Shown here: positions 15,679 to 23,487 of the stretch, one piece after another
Numbering within the stretch: the first letter of the stretch is position 1
How the letters are laid out: each line of letters starts with the position of its first letter
Assembly: GCA_964533275.1 (NCBI GenBank)
Contig: CAZHJK010000023.1
Span: forward strand, 1-46,435
Reading direction: 5' to 3'
Length of the DNA stretch: 46,435 nucleotides
Origin: CAZHJK01 sp964533275
GTDB lineage: Bacteria; Bacillota; Clostridia; Eubacteriales; Garciellaceae
The notes under the pieces: generated by a model
What the model saw: the letters and a program-made list of their open reading frames with translations, nothing else
Databases searched by the model: none
What the model was told of the DNA's origin: nothing
Made by a program: the position numbers and the translations under genes

Positions 15679-16560
15679 TTATATTAATTTATTTTTTAAT
15701 GTCCCTATGTTCTCAATAGTGACCTCCACTACATCTCCTGATTTTAACCATATTTGTTTATCCTCTGGGTAACCCAAAATAACCCCTTGGGGTGTTCCCG
15801 TAAAGATTATATCTCCTGGTTTTAAAGTCATGTGTTTTGAAATATAGCTAATAATTGCTTTACAATCAAAAATCATATCTTTAGTAGTTGAAGATTGTCG
15901 CGTTTCACCATTAACTTTACATTCTATCTTTAAATCCGATGGGTCCATATTCTCATGGGTAGCTAAATAGGGTCCAATGGGTGCAAAGTCATCTAATGTT
16001 TTGCCAATCAGCCATTGACTAGATGCTTTCTGAAGGTCTCTTGCAGAAAGATCATTGCCTACACTATAACCAAAAACATAGGATAGTGCGTCTACCTCTT
16101 CCACATCCTTTGCTTCCTTACCAATTATTATTACTAATTCAGCTTCATAATCAATTTTTTTACTAATTTTAGGTAATTTAATCTCTTGTTTGTGAGCAGC
16201 TAAAGAATTATTGAACTTACTAAATAAAACTGGAGCCTTTGGCAATTCAAAGCCTGCCTCTTCAGCATGACTAAGATAATTTAATCCAACACATAATATT
16301 TTTTCAGGATTTAGAATAGTCGTCATAAATTGTATATCATCTTCACTTAGATATAGTGAAGATAAACCATTATTCTTCTCCACTTGTTCAGCTATTTTTT
16401 CAATTATAGGCAGAAACTTAGCATCTTTAACTAAAGCATCTAAGTTTTTGGGTATATTTTTATTAAATTTTTTTGCAGCTTTATTAATGTCTAAAATTCC
16501 CTTTTCCGTTAATAAACCTATGCTAATTTCATTATCCTTTTTAAAATTTAGTAGTTTCAT
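15679..16560 (-). CDS. Fumarylacetoacetate hydrolase family protein
   Basis: A 293-residue enzyme of the FAH superfamily. The C-terminal FAH domain (about residues 85-290) contains the metal-ligand segment DYEAELVIIIGK near residue 137, GNDLSARDLQ near residue 168 and FTGTPQGV near residue 254. Members hydrolyse or decarboxylate beta-dicarbonyl acids (fumarylpyruvate, oxaloacetate, 2-hydroxyhepta-dienedioate) using Mg or Mn; the exact substrate cannot be fixed from sequence. The ATG at 16560 is preceded by AAAGGGAGG. It is a single gene with its own terminator; no catabolic neighbours are present. Confidence 0.9.
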   Translation of the reverse strand: MKLLNFKKDNEISIGLLTEKGILDINKAAKKFNKNIPKNLDALVKDAKFLPIIEKIAEQVEKNNGLSSLYLSEDDIQFMTTILNPEKILCVGLNYLSHAEEAGFELPKAPVLFSKFNNSLAAHKQEIKLPKISKKIDYEAELVIIIGKEAKDVEEVDALSYVFGYSVGNDLSARDLQKASSQWLIGKTLDDFAPIGPYLATHENMDPSDLKIECKVNGETRQSSTTKDMIFDCKAIISYISKHMTLKPGDIIFTGTPQGVILGYPEDKQIWLKSGDVVEVTIENIGTLKNKLI

Positions 16561-16766
16561 ATTATTATAATCCTCCCTTTGTATATTATTTTAATCTACA
16601 TAAATATATAATACTAAAGTGTTTTCCTTAAATATATATCTATAATTTTTTATTGTCAATTTAAAAAGAAACATTACCTGTATAATAAATCAGTTATAGC
16701 ATAAAATAATTAAATTATTATTAATAATATAGAAATATTTAAATAATTTCGTTAGGAGATGAAAGA

Positions 16767-16958
16767 ATGAAAGAAAGTATACGGGACATAGTCTCAGAGG
16801 GTAATGATAATAGAGATGAAATACCTAAGCGTAACACCAACGCCTTATATTTCCCATGGAGTCCTATTGACGATGTAGATATAATAGCAGGAGAAAGATT
16901 TGCTTCTTCAAAAGATATTGAGCTATCCCAACAAAAAAATGTAAAACCAAGTAAATAA
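16767..16958 (+). CDS. Small conserved-looking protein of unknown function
   Basis: A 63-residue hydrophilic protein with no membrane segment and no cysteine. The central part, NALYFPWSPIDDVDIIAG, is the only region likely to fold; both ends are charged. I do not recognise it. It is very likely translated: AGGAGATGAAAGA precedes the ATG, and a perfect Rho-independent terminator begins 10 bases after the stop. It is the only plus-strand gene between the tRNA and the M23 gene. The 206 bases upstream (16561-16766) are AT-rich, with a TATAAT at about 16682 but no convincing -35. An overlapping minus-strand frame is its antisense shadow. Confidence 0.75.
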   Translation: MKESIRDIVSEGNDNRDEIPKRNTNALYFPWSPIDDVDIIAGERFASSKDIELSQQKNVKPSK

Positions 16959-16967
16959 GGCTTATCC

Positions 16968-16999
16968 AAAAACACTTCTAATAAAAGGGAAGTGTTTTT
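16968..16999 (+). terminator. Rho-independent terminator of the small plus-strand gene
   Basis: AAAACACTTC and GAAGTGTTTTT form a 10-bp stem that ends in a T-run, on the plus strand. Confidence 0.88.
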
Positions 17000-17054
17000 A
17001 AATGTTAAATGCTTAAGTAGCTCTTTCCACTTTGACAAAATAACTTGGAAATCC

Positions 17055-17096
17055 AAAAGGATGTTGTTATGGTTTTATCCACAACAACATCCTTTT
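17055..17096. terminator. Bidirectional terminator between convergent genes
   Basis: AAAAGGATGTTGTT and AACAACATCCTTTT form a 14-bp stem around a 14-base loop, with T-rich sequence on both sides. It lies between the small plus-strand gene and the cupin gene, which converge here. Confidence 0.8.
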
Positions 17097-17122
17097 CTAA
17101 TTAAAAAATTTATAAATATACT

Positions 17123-17470
17123 CTATTTATGTCTTTCCTCTGGAACAATACAAATAAACTCCAATACCTCATCTCCCGTGTTTGAAAACTGATGTAATTT
17201 ATCAGAGGGCACATATGCAAATGAACCCGATTTAAGATCAATATCTTTGCCGTCTAAATGTAATCTTCCTTTACCACTAATTATATAGTTTATATGTGGC
17301 CATGGATGAGTATGCCTAGGTGAATAACCATCAACTTCTAATTCAAATAACCTCATAACATAACCATCCCATCCATCTTTGGGTGATATGAGCGCTTTCA
17401 TTGTGGCTCCCTTTACCTGAAGTCCTTCAAATTTAATCTTTTTAATATCATCTTTATGAGCAACTATCAT
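17123..17470 (-). CDS. Cupin domain protein
   Basis: A single-domain cupin of 115 aa. The metal-site motif 1 is HTHPWPHINYIISGKG (near residues 50-65) and motif 2 is YVPSDKLHQFSNTGD (near 83-97), with three histidines in the usual places plus an extra one. Such proteins are small beta-barrels that act as sugar or organic-acid isomerases, dioxygenases or sensors; no function can be assigned. I start at ATG 17470, just after GGGGGAGGG, rather than at an in-frame codon 13 residues upstream. It is monocistronic. Confidence 0.88.
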   Translation of the reverse strand: MIVAHKDDIKKIKFEGLQVKGATMKALISPKDGWDGYVMRLFELEVDGYSPRHTHPWPHINYIISGKGRLHLDGKDIDLKSGSFAYVPSDKLHQFSNTGDEVLEFICIVPEERHK

Positions 17471-17536
17471 ATTAAACCCTCCCCCTAAGTTTTCATATTT
17501 TAAATACATTATATCATGATTCTACAAGAAAGCATG

Positions 17537-17563
17537 CAAAAAACCACCTTTTTAGGTGGTTTG
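17537..17563 (-). terminator. Rho-independent terminator of the zinc-ribbon/J-domain operon
   Basis: On the minus strand AAACCACC-TAAAAA-GGTGGTTTTTTG, starting 4 bases after the stop codon at 17567. Confidence 0.92.
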
Positions 17564-17566
17564 TAA

Positions 17567-17962
17567 TTAGGATTTTTTAATCATTGTGATTTTGCATTTT
17601 GGACATGTTATAGAAATCTTGCCCTTTCCCTTTGGTACTCGTAGAATTTGCTTACAGTTAGTGCATTTATAAAAACGATAGTACCTAGCATCCTTTACAT
17701 GTTTAATAGTATTCTTATACTTATTTTTTAAAGGGTTCCAATACTTAAGAAATCTCATATTCTCTTGATAACGCTTTGAAATATTTTTGGATAACATCCT
17801 ATAAAAAATTAAAAATGCTACTATTACATATAGCACATTTATTATCTGATTATAGCTTACTATTTTTGATAGGATAGATAAAAAAACCCAAATCACAAAT
17901 AAAGCTATGGATAATTGATCCATTCCATATCTACCTATCATAAATCTTCTAAACCATGCCAT
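17567..17962 (-). CDS. Membrane protein with C-terminal zinc ribbon
   Basis: A 131-residue protein with two adjacent transmembrane segments (about residues 15-36 and 40-58), a basic stretch, then a zinc ribbon at the C-terminus with cysteine pairs CTNC and CPKC separated by 18 residues. I do not recognise a named family. The ATG at 17962 has GGAG at 10 bases; a GTG three codons earlier sits too close to it. It lies 24 bases downstream of the membrane J-domain gene and ends at a terminator, so both are one operon and may act together, for instance as a membrane chaperone complex (inference). Confidence 0.78.
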   Translation of the reverse strand: MAWFRRFMIGRYGMDQLSIALFVIWVFLSILSKIVSYNQIINVLYVIVAFLIFYRMLSKNISKRYQENMRFLKYWNPLKNKYKNTIKHVKDARYYRFYKCTNCKQILRVPKGKGKISITCPKCKITMIKKS

Positions 17963-17986
17963 ATTATACACACTCCTTCTCCTTTT

Positions 17987-18790
17987 TTACATCATACTCT
18001 TATATCGTTCTATATTTCCATCACTTAAAAATTCATAAGAATCGTTTATTTGTTGAAATAATTTTGTTGCATCCGGCGATTTATTTAAGTCCGGGTGATA
18101 TTGTTTTGCTTTCTTTCTATATGCTAATTTAATCTGATATTTATCTGAATTGAAAGGGACACCTAACAGTTCACAACTTTTTTCATATTTACTTTTAAAC
18201 TCTATTGATGGATTTACAAAGGTCTGACCATTGCCATAGTTTGCATTTTGGTTTCCCCACCAAGTATTTCCATACCCATTATTTCTTCCTTGGAAATTTT
18301 GATATTCATTCCATCTCCTGAATTTCTCTTCCCATTCTTTTTGTTGTTTTTCTTGTCTCTCTTTTTGTTCCTTTCTATATTTTTCTTCTTCCATTCTTTT
18401 ATACTTATTACCATATTCATTAAAGGTTTTGTATCTGTTCTTTTTTCCTTCTATTAGATAGGCAGCACGATCAAATAGATATTCGGTTATCATATACCTT
18501 ATATATTTTAAAAAGGAGACAAATTTTGTTCCCAGTATAGGAAATATAATAAAAAACATGATGGTTAAAAGGGAGAGTGGATTCATTAATAAAGTGATCC
18601 CTAGGGGTCCTGCTAGTATAAAAATAAAGAAACATCCTCCCAATCCTATCAATGCAATAAAACCTCTCGCAATATTTACCACAAATCCCACTATTAATTC
18701 TATAATCCCGATAAATACATCTAATATAAAAGCTATTAATTTAGCAATATAATATAATATTTTCCCAGTCATTATTTTTAATATATTCAT
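17987..18790 (-). CDS. Membrane-anchored J-domain (DnaJ-like) protein
   Basis: A 267-residue protein. The N-terminal 110 residues hold about three hydrophobic segments; a charged Glu/Lys/Arg/Gln region follows (about 120-165), then an Asn/Gly-rich linker (NNGYGNTWWGNQNANYG) and a C-terminal J domain (about 205-267) with the HPD motif in YRKKAKQYHPDLNKS. The intact HPD predicts stimulation of DnaK ATPase at the membrane. The J domain is at the C-terminus and there is no zinc-finger or substrate domain, so it is a class C J protein. It is the first gene of a two-gene operon. Confidence 0.85.
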   Translation of the reverse strand: MNILKIMTGKILYYIAKLIAFILDVFIGIIELIVGFVVNIARGFIALIGLGGCFFIFILAGPLGITLLMNPLSLLTIMFFIIFPILGTKFVSFLKYIRYMITEYLFDRAAYLIEGKKNRYKTFNEYGNKYKRMEEEKYRKEQKERQEKQQKEWEEKFRRWNEYQNFQGRNNGYGNTWWGNQNANYGNGQTFVNPSIEFKSKYEKSCELLGVPFNSDKYQIKLAYRKKAKQYHPDLNKSPDATKLFQQINDSYEFLSDGNIERYKSMM

Positions 18791-18851
18791 TCTATCTAAT
18801 CCAGCCCCTTTTAATCTAGTTATGCTGCATAAATTTATAACATTAATAAGT

Positions 18852-18880
18852 ATAGTAAACTATTTTTGTTTTTATTTCAA
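18852..18880 (-). promoter_or_regulatory. Sigma-A promoter of the J-domain operon
   Basis: On the minus strand TTGAAA (18875-18880), 17 nt, TACTAT (18852-18857), about 60 bases before the start codon. Confidence 0.55.
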
Positions 18881-18904
18881 CTTTATAATAAGCTCTAAAA
18901 ATAA

Positions 18905-18950
18905 ATTAAAGGAGGATGTTATTAGGATTTTTCTATAACATCCTCCTTTT
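18905..18950 (-). terminator. Rho-independent terminator of the diguanylate cyclase gene
   Basis: AAAGGAGGATGTTAT and ATAACATCCTCCTTT form a 15-bp perfect stem with a 12-base loop; the minus strand continues into AATTTATTTTT. The plus side is also T-rich, so it may work both ways. Confidence 0.82.
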
Positions 18951-18971
18951 AATTTTTAATATAGAAATATA

Positions 18972-19946
18972 TTAACTAATCATATTTTTCCCTTTATTTT
19001 TAGATTGATATAATCTTTCATCTGCTTTTTTAATTATTTCTGCAGCTTTTTCCCCCTCATTAAAAGAGGATATCCCAATACTAACCGTCAATCTTAATTC
19101 TGGATGCTTAGAAGAAATAGAAGCTTTCTCTATTTTTTTTCGTATTTTTTCAGCAACATTTTTTGCTCCACCTAAATCTGGATCAAATAATAATATGGCA
19201 AATTCATCACCGCCATATCTAAAACAACTATCAATGGATCTTGTATTATCTATCATAATTTCTGCTACATGTCTAATTGCAAAGTCACCCATTAGGTGCC
19301 CATATGTGTCATTTATATTTTTAAAATCATCTATGTCAAATAATATAATTGAGAAATTGCTATAACATCCCTTTTCCTTCTGTCTTGTATAAAGATTATA
19401 TGCATTGTCTATTTTTTCATAAAATTGTCTATGGTTATATAATCCAGAAAGACTATCTATTGCGGACAATATTGTTAATTGTCTATTAGCTTCTTCCAAT
19501 TGACTATTAAGATTTTTCAATTCTTCCTCAGCATTTTTTAATAATGTAATATCTCTAGAGGTTCCCCAGGTACCAACAATTTCTCCTTTAGAGTCATATA
19601 GCGGGTATTTTGAAGCAGAAAGCCAAGTAACACTGCCATCAGGTCGAACCAATTTTTCTATCCTGCCAATAATAGGTACTCCAGTTGCAATTATATTTTG
19701 TTCATCCTTATATGCATCCTTTGCAAAATATTCAGGAAAATAGTCAAAATCGTTTTTACCAATTACCTCCTTAGGGTTTTCCACACCAAATAATGAAGCG
19801 TGAGCTTTGCTACTCAGAATAAATGTAGAATTTAAGTCTTTGAAATAAATGGTATCTTGAGAATTATTCAATATGGTATTTGCAAAGAGTATGTCATTGA
19901 CTTTTAACTCGTCCACTGTGAAAAATTCATTTTTATATTTTCCCAT
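18972..19946 (-). CDS. Diguanylate cyclase with PAS sensor domain
   Basis: A 324-residue protein without membrane segments. A PAS/PAC domain covers about residues 18-135 (DTIYFKDLNSTFILSS to GTWGTSRDITLLKNA), a short coiled coil follows (EEELKNLNSQLEEANRQL), and the GGDEF domain fills the rest. The active-site motif is intact (RYGGDEFAILL), and an inhibitory I-site RxxD (RSID) lies five residues before GGDEF, so product feedback is expected. It makes c-di-GMP from two GTP. The start is ATG 19946 behind GGAG; an upstream ATG at 19988 lacks a site. The c-di-GMP riboswitch and PilZ protein of the flagellar operon in this window are natural targets. Confidence 0.93.
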   Translation of the reverse strand: MGKYKNEFFTVDELKVNDILFANTILNNSQDTIYFKDLNSTFILSSKAHASLFGVENPKEVIGKNDFDYFPEYFAKDAYKDEQNIIATGVPIIGRIEKLVRPDGSVTWLSASKYPLYDSKGEIVGTWGTSRDITLLKNAEEELKNLNSQLEEANRQLTILSAIDSLSGLYNHRQFYEKIDNAYNLYTRQKEKGCYSNFSIILFDIDDFKNINDTYGHLMGDFAIRHVAEIMIDNTRSIDSCFRYGGDEFAILLFDPDLGGAKNVAEKIRKKIEKASISSKHPELRLTVSIGISSFNEGEKAAEIIKKADERLYQSKNKGKNMIS

Positions 19947-19999
19947 AATAATCTCCATAATTTTTTTATTTGTGAAATTTAAAAACATTAATTAATATA

Positions 20000-20027
20000 A
20001 TTTTACACTATTAAATAAAAATTTCAA
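20000..20027 (-). promoter_or_regulatory. Sigma-A promoter of the diguanylate cyclase gene
   Basis: On the minus strand TTGAAA (20022-20027), 16 nt, TAAAAT (20000-20005), about 55 bases before the chosen start. The rest of 20028-20204 is AT-rich, with a doubtful 30-codon frame and no recognised element. Confidence 0.5.
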
Positions 20028-20204
20028 AAAATAGTTCTCAAATAATCAATTATTCACTATTTCATTAATTTATATAAGTGATAAATTTATACATCATTAC
20101 ACATAATATTATCTGATAATTTCATTAATTCTTTGGAAATCTTGGAAATCTGGAGATGATTTTTTTATAAGAATTTCATCATATTTATGTTGAGTTGTCA
20201 TAGA

Positions 20205-20693
20205 TTAATTATTGTTACTATTATTATCGTGTATTACTTGATCAATAACTATAACTAAAGCAAGCATAAATGCTTGATCCTCTGTATCTGCAATCTCTGC
20301 CATATAGGTATCCGAAAAAGATATCCATTTTTTGTTGACAGAAGCAACCACACTACCATTCTTAATAATTTCAAAATTATGACCAAAAAAATCTCCACTT
20401 ATTGTATAATTCCCCACAATACTACTAATATTAAATCGTGGTTTTAAAAAAGTAAATTCCTTTTTTACCTTTGCAAGATGTTTTCCATCTGAAAAAATAT
20501 TGTATTCTGGTAAAAGTCTAAATACCTTTTGTTCTATATAAACTAGTTCATTTCCAAACATATCCTCTATTTTTAGTTTATCTCCTATTGCAAAGACCTT
20601 ACCTCTTACAATAAACTGATCCTCATCCTTATCATCTTTAATCGTAAAATTATCACCAAAGCTAAATATCTTTTGTCTGATTTTATATAACAT
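20205..20693 (-). CDS. LURP-one-related (DUF567, YxjI-like) protein
   Basis: A 162-residue soluble protein, almost all beta strands with a C-terminal helix, matching the Tubby-like LURP-one fold: repeats such as FTIKDDKDEDQFIVRGKVFAIGDKLKIEDMFGNEL and ISGDFFGHNFEIIKNGSVVA with the closing helix MLALVIVIDQVI. The family may bind phospholipid head groups or act as a scaffold; its bacterial function is unknown. The C-terminus ends in a poly-Asn tail. ATG at 20693 is behind TAGGAGG. It diverges from the M23 gene; 20694-20873 holds both promoter regions but no clear hexamers. Confidence 0.85.
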   Translation of the reverse strand: MLYKIRQKIFSFGDNFTIKDDKDEDQFIVRGKVFAIGDKLKIEDMFGNELVYIEQKVFRLLPEYNIFSDGKHLAKVKKEFTFLKPRFNISSIVGNYTISGDFFGHNFEIIKNGSVVASVNKKWISFSDTYMAEIADTEDQAFMLALVIVIDQVIHDNNSNNN

Positions 20694-20873
20694 TTTAAAT
20701 CCTCCTATAATATTGTACTAGTATTTTATACCTAATATTTTATAATAAATATTAGTTTTTTTCATTATTTTCCTATTAAAAAATGTTTTTAATTAAACAT
20801 CCATATTATGGCTTGTTTCATTATCCCGTTTAAGGTAAAATATTCTAAGACAAGAATGCAAGGAGGAGAATTC

Positions 20874-21857
20874 ATGGATAAGGGCAAACATAATCACAAA
20901 TCAGTTTATACCTTTATGATGATCCCAAATGATGAAGATAAATTAAAAACCTTTAGATTCCCTAAATGGATTTTAAGAACTATTACTCTTATTTTAGCAT
21001 CTATTTTAGTAATCTCAACTTATTTTATATATTCCTTTATAAATATAAAGATCGAATATGCTAAAAAAACCAAGGATATAGAGACTCTAGAGGTTGTTAA
21101 TGATAAACAAAAAAAACAAATTAGTGAGCTTCAGGCTTATACTCAAAATATAAGCGAGAAAATTAATAATCTTAGCAAGCTAGAAAATGAAGTTAAGGAT
21201 TTAGTAGGTTTATCTACTGATGAGGATGATACAGAAAATGAGGAAGCTTCTATTTTGTACTCACAAAATAATAAAGACACAGAAGAACAAACCAGCCGTG
21301 GCGGAATATATAGCCGTAATATAGATTCATCACAACAATATGACCAGGGTAATATTCTCATGCAGATTAAAAATGACTTAGATAAAATAGATGAAAACAT
21401 ATCCAAAGAGGAAGATAACTTTCATACCCTAAAGTTAGATGTAACTGACCAATTGAATTATCTTGCAGCACGACCTACCGGTTGGCCTAATAATGGGCGT
21501 ATCACCTCTCCCTTTGGCAGCCGTAGAGCACCAAGATGGGGTGCTTCAACCTTTCATACAGGTATTGATATTGCTAATACATACGGTTCTTCAATAAGAG
21601 CTGCTGGTAATGGCAGGGTTATTTCTGCTGGTTGGAAAGGTGGCTTAGGATATACCGTTTTAATATCCCATGGGCATGGATTTACTACCCTTTATGGTCA
21701 TAATTCTTCAATTAAAGTGGAAGTAGGTCAACAGGTAGAAAGAGGTCAAGTTATTGCAAAATTAGGAAATTCAGGAAATAGCACCGGACCCCATGTTCAT
21801 TTCGAAATACATGTTAATGGTAATCCCGTAGATCCTATGAAATTTCTAGGAAAATAA
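20874..21857 (+). CDS. M23 family metallopeptidase (membrane-anchored murein endopeptidase)
   Basis: A 327-residue protein. A short cytoplasmic N-terminus is followed by one transmembrane segment (about residues 36-57), a coiled coil (about 60-110), an acidic low-complexity region and a C-terminal LytM/M23 domain (about 215-325). Zinc and catalytic residues are present in HTGIDIA, YGHNSS and GPHVHFEIH, so it should be an active endopeptidase cutting peptide crosslinks, outside the membrane. The start is ATG 20874 after AAGGAGGAG, giving MDKGKHNHKS. It is followed after 47 bases by a bactofilin gene; this pairing is common and suggests a shared role in local wall remodelling. Confidence 0.93.
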   Translation: MDKGKHNHKSVYTFMMIPNDEDKLKTFRFPKWILRTITLILASILVISTYFIYSFINIKIEYAKKTKDIETLEVVNDKQKKQISELQAYTQNISEKINNLSKLENEVKDLVGLSTDEDDTENEEASILYSQNNKDTEEQTSRGGIYSRNIDSSQQYDQGNILMQIKNDLDKIDENISKEEDNFHTLKLDVTDQLNYLAARPTGWPNNGRITSPFGSRRAPRWGASTFHTGIDIANTYGSSIRAAGNGRVISAGWKGGLGYTVLISHGHGFTTLYGHNSSIKVEVGQQVERGQVIAKLGNSGNSTGPHVHFEIHVNGNPVDPMKFLGK

Positions 21858-21904
21858 TATTTTGAGCACTAAGTAAATTGTAAAAACTATAAAGGGGGTA
21901 GTTT

Positions 21905-22303
21905 ATGTTTAAAAAGCAAGAAGTTCAAAGCTATGATAAGGTAGAAACAATATTAGGTAAAAACTTTCATGTTAAGGGAAATGTAAAGGCTAGTGGTTCC
22001 GTACGTATAGAAGGCTATCTAAAGGGAGAATTAGAAGTACAGGGTAATCTGGTTATTGGTGAAACCGCTGTTATTGAAGGTATTGTTAACGCATCTAATG
22101 TGCATATGTCTGGAAAAGTTATAGGCGACCTACATGTAGATGGACAATTAAAACTGACATCAACTGCTAAAATGTTAGGTGATATAGAGGTAGAAAAATT
22201 TATTATAGATGAAGGAGCTAGTTTTCAAGGTAATTGTATTATGTCCTCTTTAGAAAATATTCAAGAAGAACATGATTTACAATTAGCTGGACAAGATACA
22301 TAG
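21905..22303 (+). CDS. Bactofilin (polymer-forming cytoskeletal protein)
   Basis: A 132-residue bactofilin. The central beta-helix (about residues 15-110) shows the glycine/valine-periodic repeat pattern (VKGNVKASGSVRIEGYLKGELEVQGNLVIGE and so on), with short hydrophilic tails. Bactofilins polymerise without nucleotide at the membrane and recruit wall enzymes; the adjacent M23 peptidase is the likely client. AAAGGGGGT precedes the ATG. It is the last gene of this plus-strand pair. Confidence 0.93.
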   Translation: MFKKQEVQSYDKVETILGKNFHVKGNVKASGSVRIEGYLKGELEVQGNLVIGETAVIEGIVNASNVHMSGKVIGDLHVDGQLKLTSTAKMLGDIEVEKFIIDEGASFQGNCIMSSLENIQEEHDLQLAGQDT

Positions 22304-22353
22304 GGTGATTTTTTTGATATTACTTAGGGTTGGTATTATCCTTTAAGAGCAAT

Positions 22354-22390
22354 CAAAAATGACCTTCCTTCAAGAGGAGGGTCATTTTTG
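22354..22390. terminator. Bidirectional terminator between the bactofilin gene and the flagellar operon
   Basis: CAAAAATGACC and GGGTCATTTTTG close a long stem (inner CCTTCC/GGAGG pairs partly). The genes on both sides converge here, and each strand ends in a T-run. Confidence 0.85.
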
Positions 22391-22396
22391 TGGTTT

Positions 22397-22660
22397 TTAG
22401 TCTTTAAATAATTTTTCCTTTATATTTAATGCTTTAGCCTCTACAATTTTATCCGATAGAATATCAATCATTTGGTCTTGATAAAAATCATTTTCCACCG
22501 AACTTTCTTCTTCTTCAAATTTAACAGTTTTATACATTCCTTTAATCATTTCCTGTAGAAGCATCTTTTCAAATATTTCTCCAGCTTTTTCTTTATCCTT
22601 TTCTATATTTTTTAATTGCTGTTCTTGTTTACTAATGTTTAAGGATGTATTTATTTTCAT
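22397..22660 (-). CDS. flgJ: Rod-binding protein, FlgJ N-terminal type
   Basis: An 87-residue protein matching only the rod-scaffold domain of FlgJ: EIFEKMLLQEMIKGMYKTV, then an acidic stretch, then FYQDQMIDILSDKIVEAKALNIKEKL. No muramidase domain is fused, as is usual in Firmicutes. It should act as the scaffold on which FlgB/C/F/G rod subunits assemble. It lies 23 bases after the FlgG gene and is the last gene of the operon before the shared terminator. The symbol refers to the scaffold half only. Confidence 0.85.
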   Translation of the reverse strand: MKINTSLNISKQEQQLKNIEKDKEKAGEIFEKMLLQEMIKGMYKTVKFEEEESSVENDFYQDQMIDILSDKIVEAKALNIKEKLFKD

Positions 22661-22683
22661 AACTTACCTCCATATTTAATTAC

Positions 22684-23472
22684 CTACCTTTTTAATTGAT
22701 TTACCATACTCCACATTTCATCAGCTGAATGAATACTTTTTGTATTTATTTGATATGCACGCTGAGTTACAAGCATATCTACTAATTCCTTACCAATATT
22801 AACTGATGATTTTTCTAAGTAGCCTTGATGTATACTACCCCAATCTTCATTTATATTTTCATTAGTATAAATAACTTCTAAGTTTTCTGTTGAAAAATAA
22901 TTATCACCCTTACTAATAAGTATACTTTTATCAGGAACATTAAATAATCTAATACTCCCGATTTCGACTGGTTGACCTATATCATCTAATCCTGATACAA
23001 CACCTGCCTCGTTTATCACAATACCATTTTTACTCCACTGGGATAGGGGAGAATAAGTATCCATTATTACATGATTCCCACGACTGTCAACTAATTGTCC
23101 TTGAGAATCTAGGGTAAAGCCCCCATCCCTTGTAAGGTAGGTTTCACCATTTGCATCTTGAACTCCGAAAAAACCCTCTCCCTCAATGGCCAAATGATAG
23201 GGATAGGTGGTTTCTTCTAATATCCCCTGGATAAATCTTCGTTCTGTGCTTTTAACTCTGCTTCCAGTTCCAATCTCTATTGGTTTTTCCCTGGCTTCTT
23301 GAGATAGGGGAACTCCCTTATTTGCCACTTCATCATATACTAAGTCCTCGAATTGTACTTCCATCCCTTTATATCCATGGGTTTGAACATTAGCTATATT
23401 GTTTGAAATTGTATCCATCTTTTTCTGAAGGGCTTCTAAACCAGTTCTTCCTGTTTGTAAAATTCTATACAT
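22684..23472 (-). CDS. flgG: Flagellar basal-body rod protein FlgG (FlhP-like)
   Basis: A 262-residue flagellar rod/hook family protein. The N-terminal motif is TISNNIANVQTHGYKGMEVQF and the C-terminal motif GYLEKSSVNIGKELVDMLVTQRAYQINTKSI; these helices pack together in the axial structure. The middle contains the conserved LAIEGEGFFGVQ and YLTRDGGFTLDSQG. Length matches distal rod proteins. It is paired with a paralogue just upstream; which is functionally FlgF and which FlgG is set by order and similarity and is not certain. ATG 23472 is preceded by GGGGGG. Confidence 0.88.
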   Translation of the reverse strand: MYRILQTGRTGLEALQKKMDTISNNIANVQTHGYKGMEVQFEDLVYDEVANKGVPLSQEAREKPIEIGTGSRVKSTERRFIQGILEETTYPYHLAIEGEGFFGVQDANGETYLTRDGGFTLDSQGQLVDSRGNHVIMDTYSPLSQWSKNGIVINEAGVVSGLDDIGQPVEIGSIRLFNVPDKSILISKGDNYFSTENLEVIYTNENINEDWGSIHQGYLEKSSVNIGKELVDMLVTQRAYQINTKSIHSADEMWSMVNQLKR

Positions 23473-23487
23473 TATTATACCCCCCTA

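Noticed and set aside
16739..17056. 105-codon minus-strand frame
   Set aside because: It lies antisense to the small plus-strand gene and its terminator and has no ribosome binding site.
20109..20201. 30-codon minus-strand frame after the LURP-one gene (MTTQHKYDEIL...)
   Set aside because: No ribosome binding site, unknown sequence and too short to support; it may be chance or a gene remnant.
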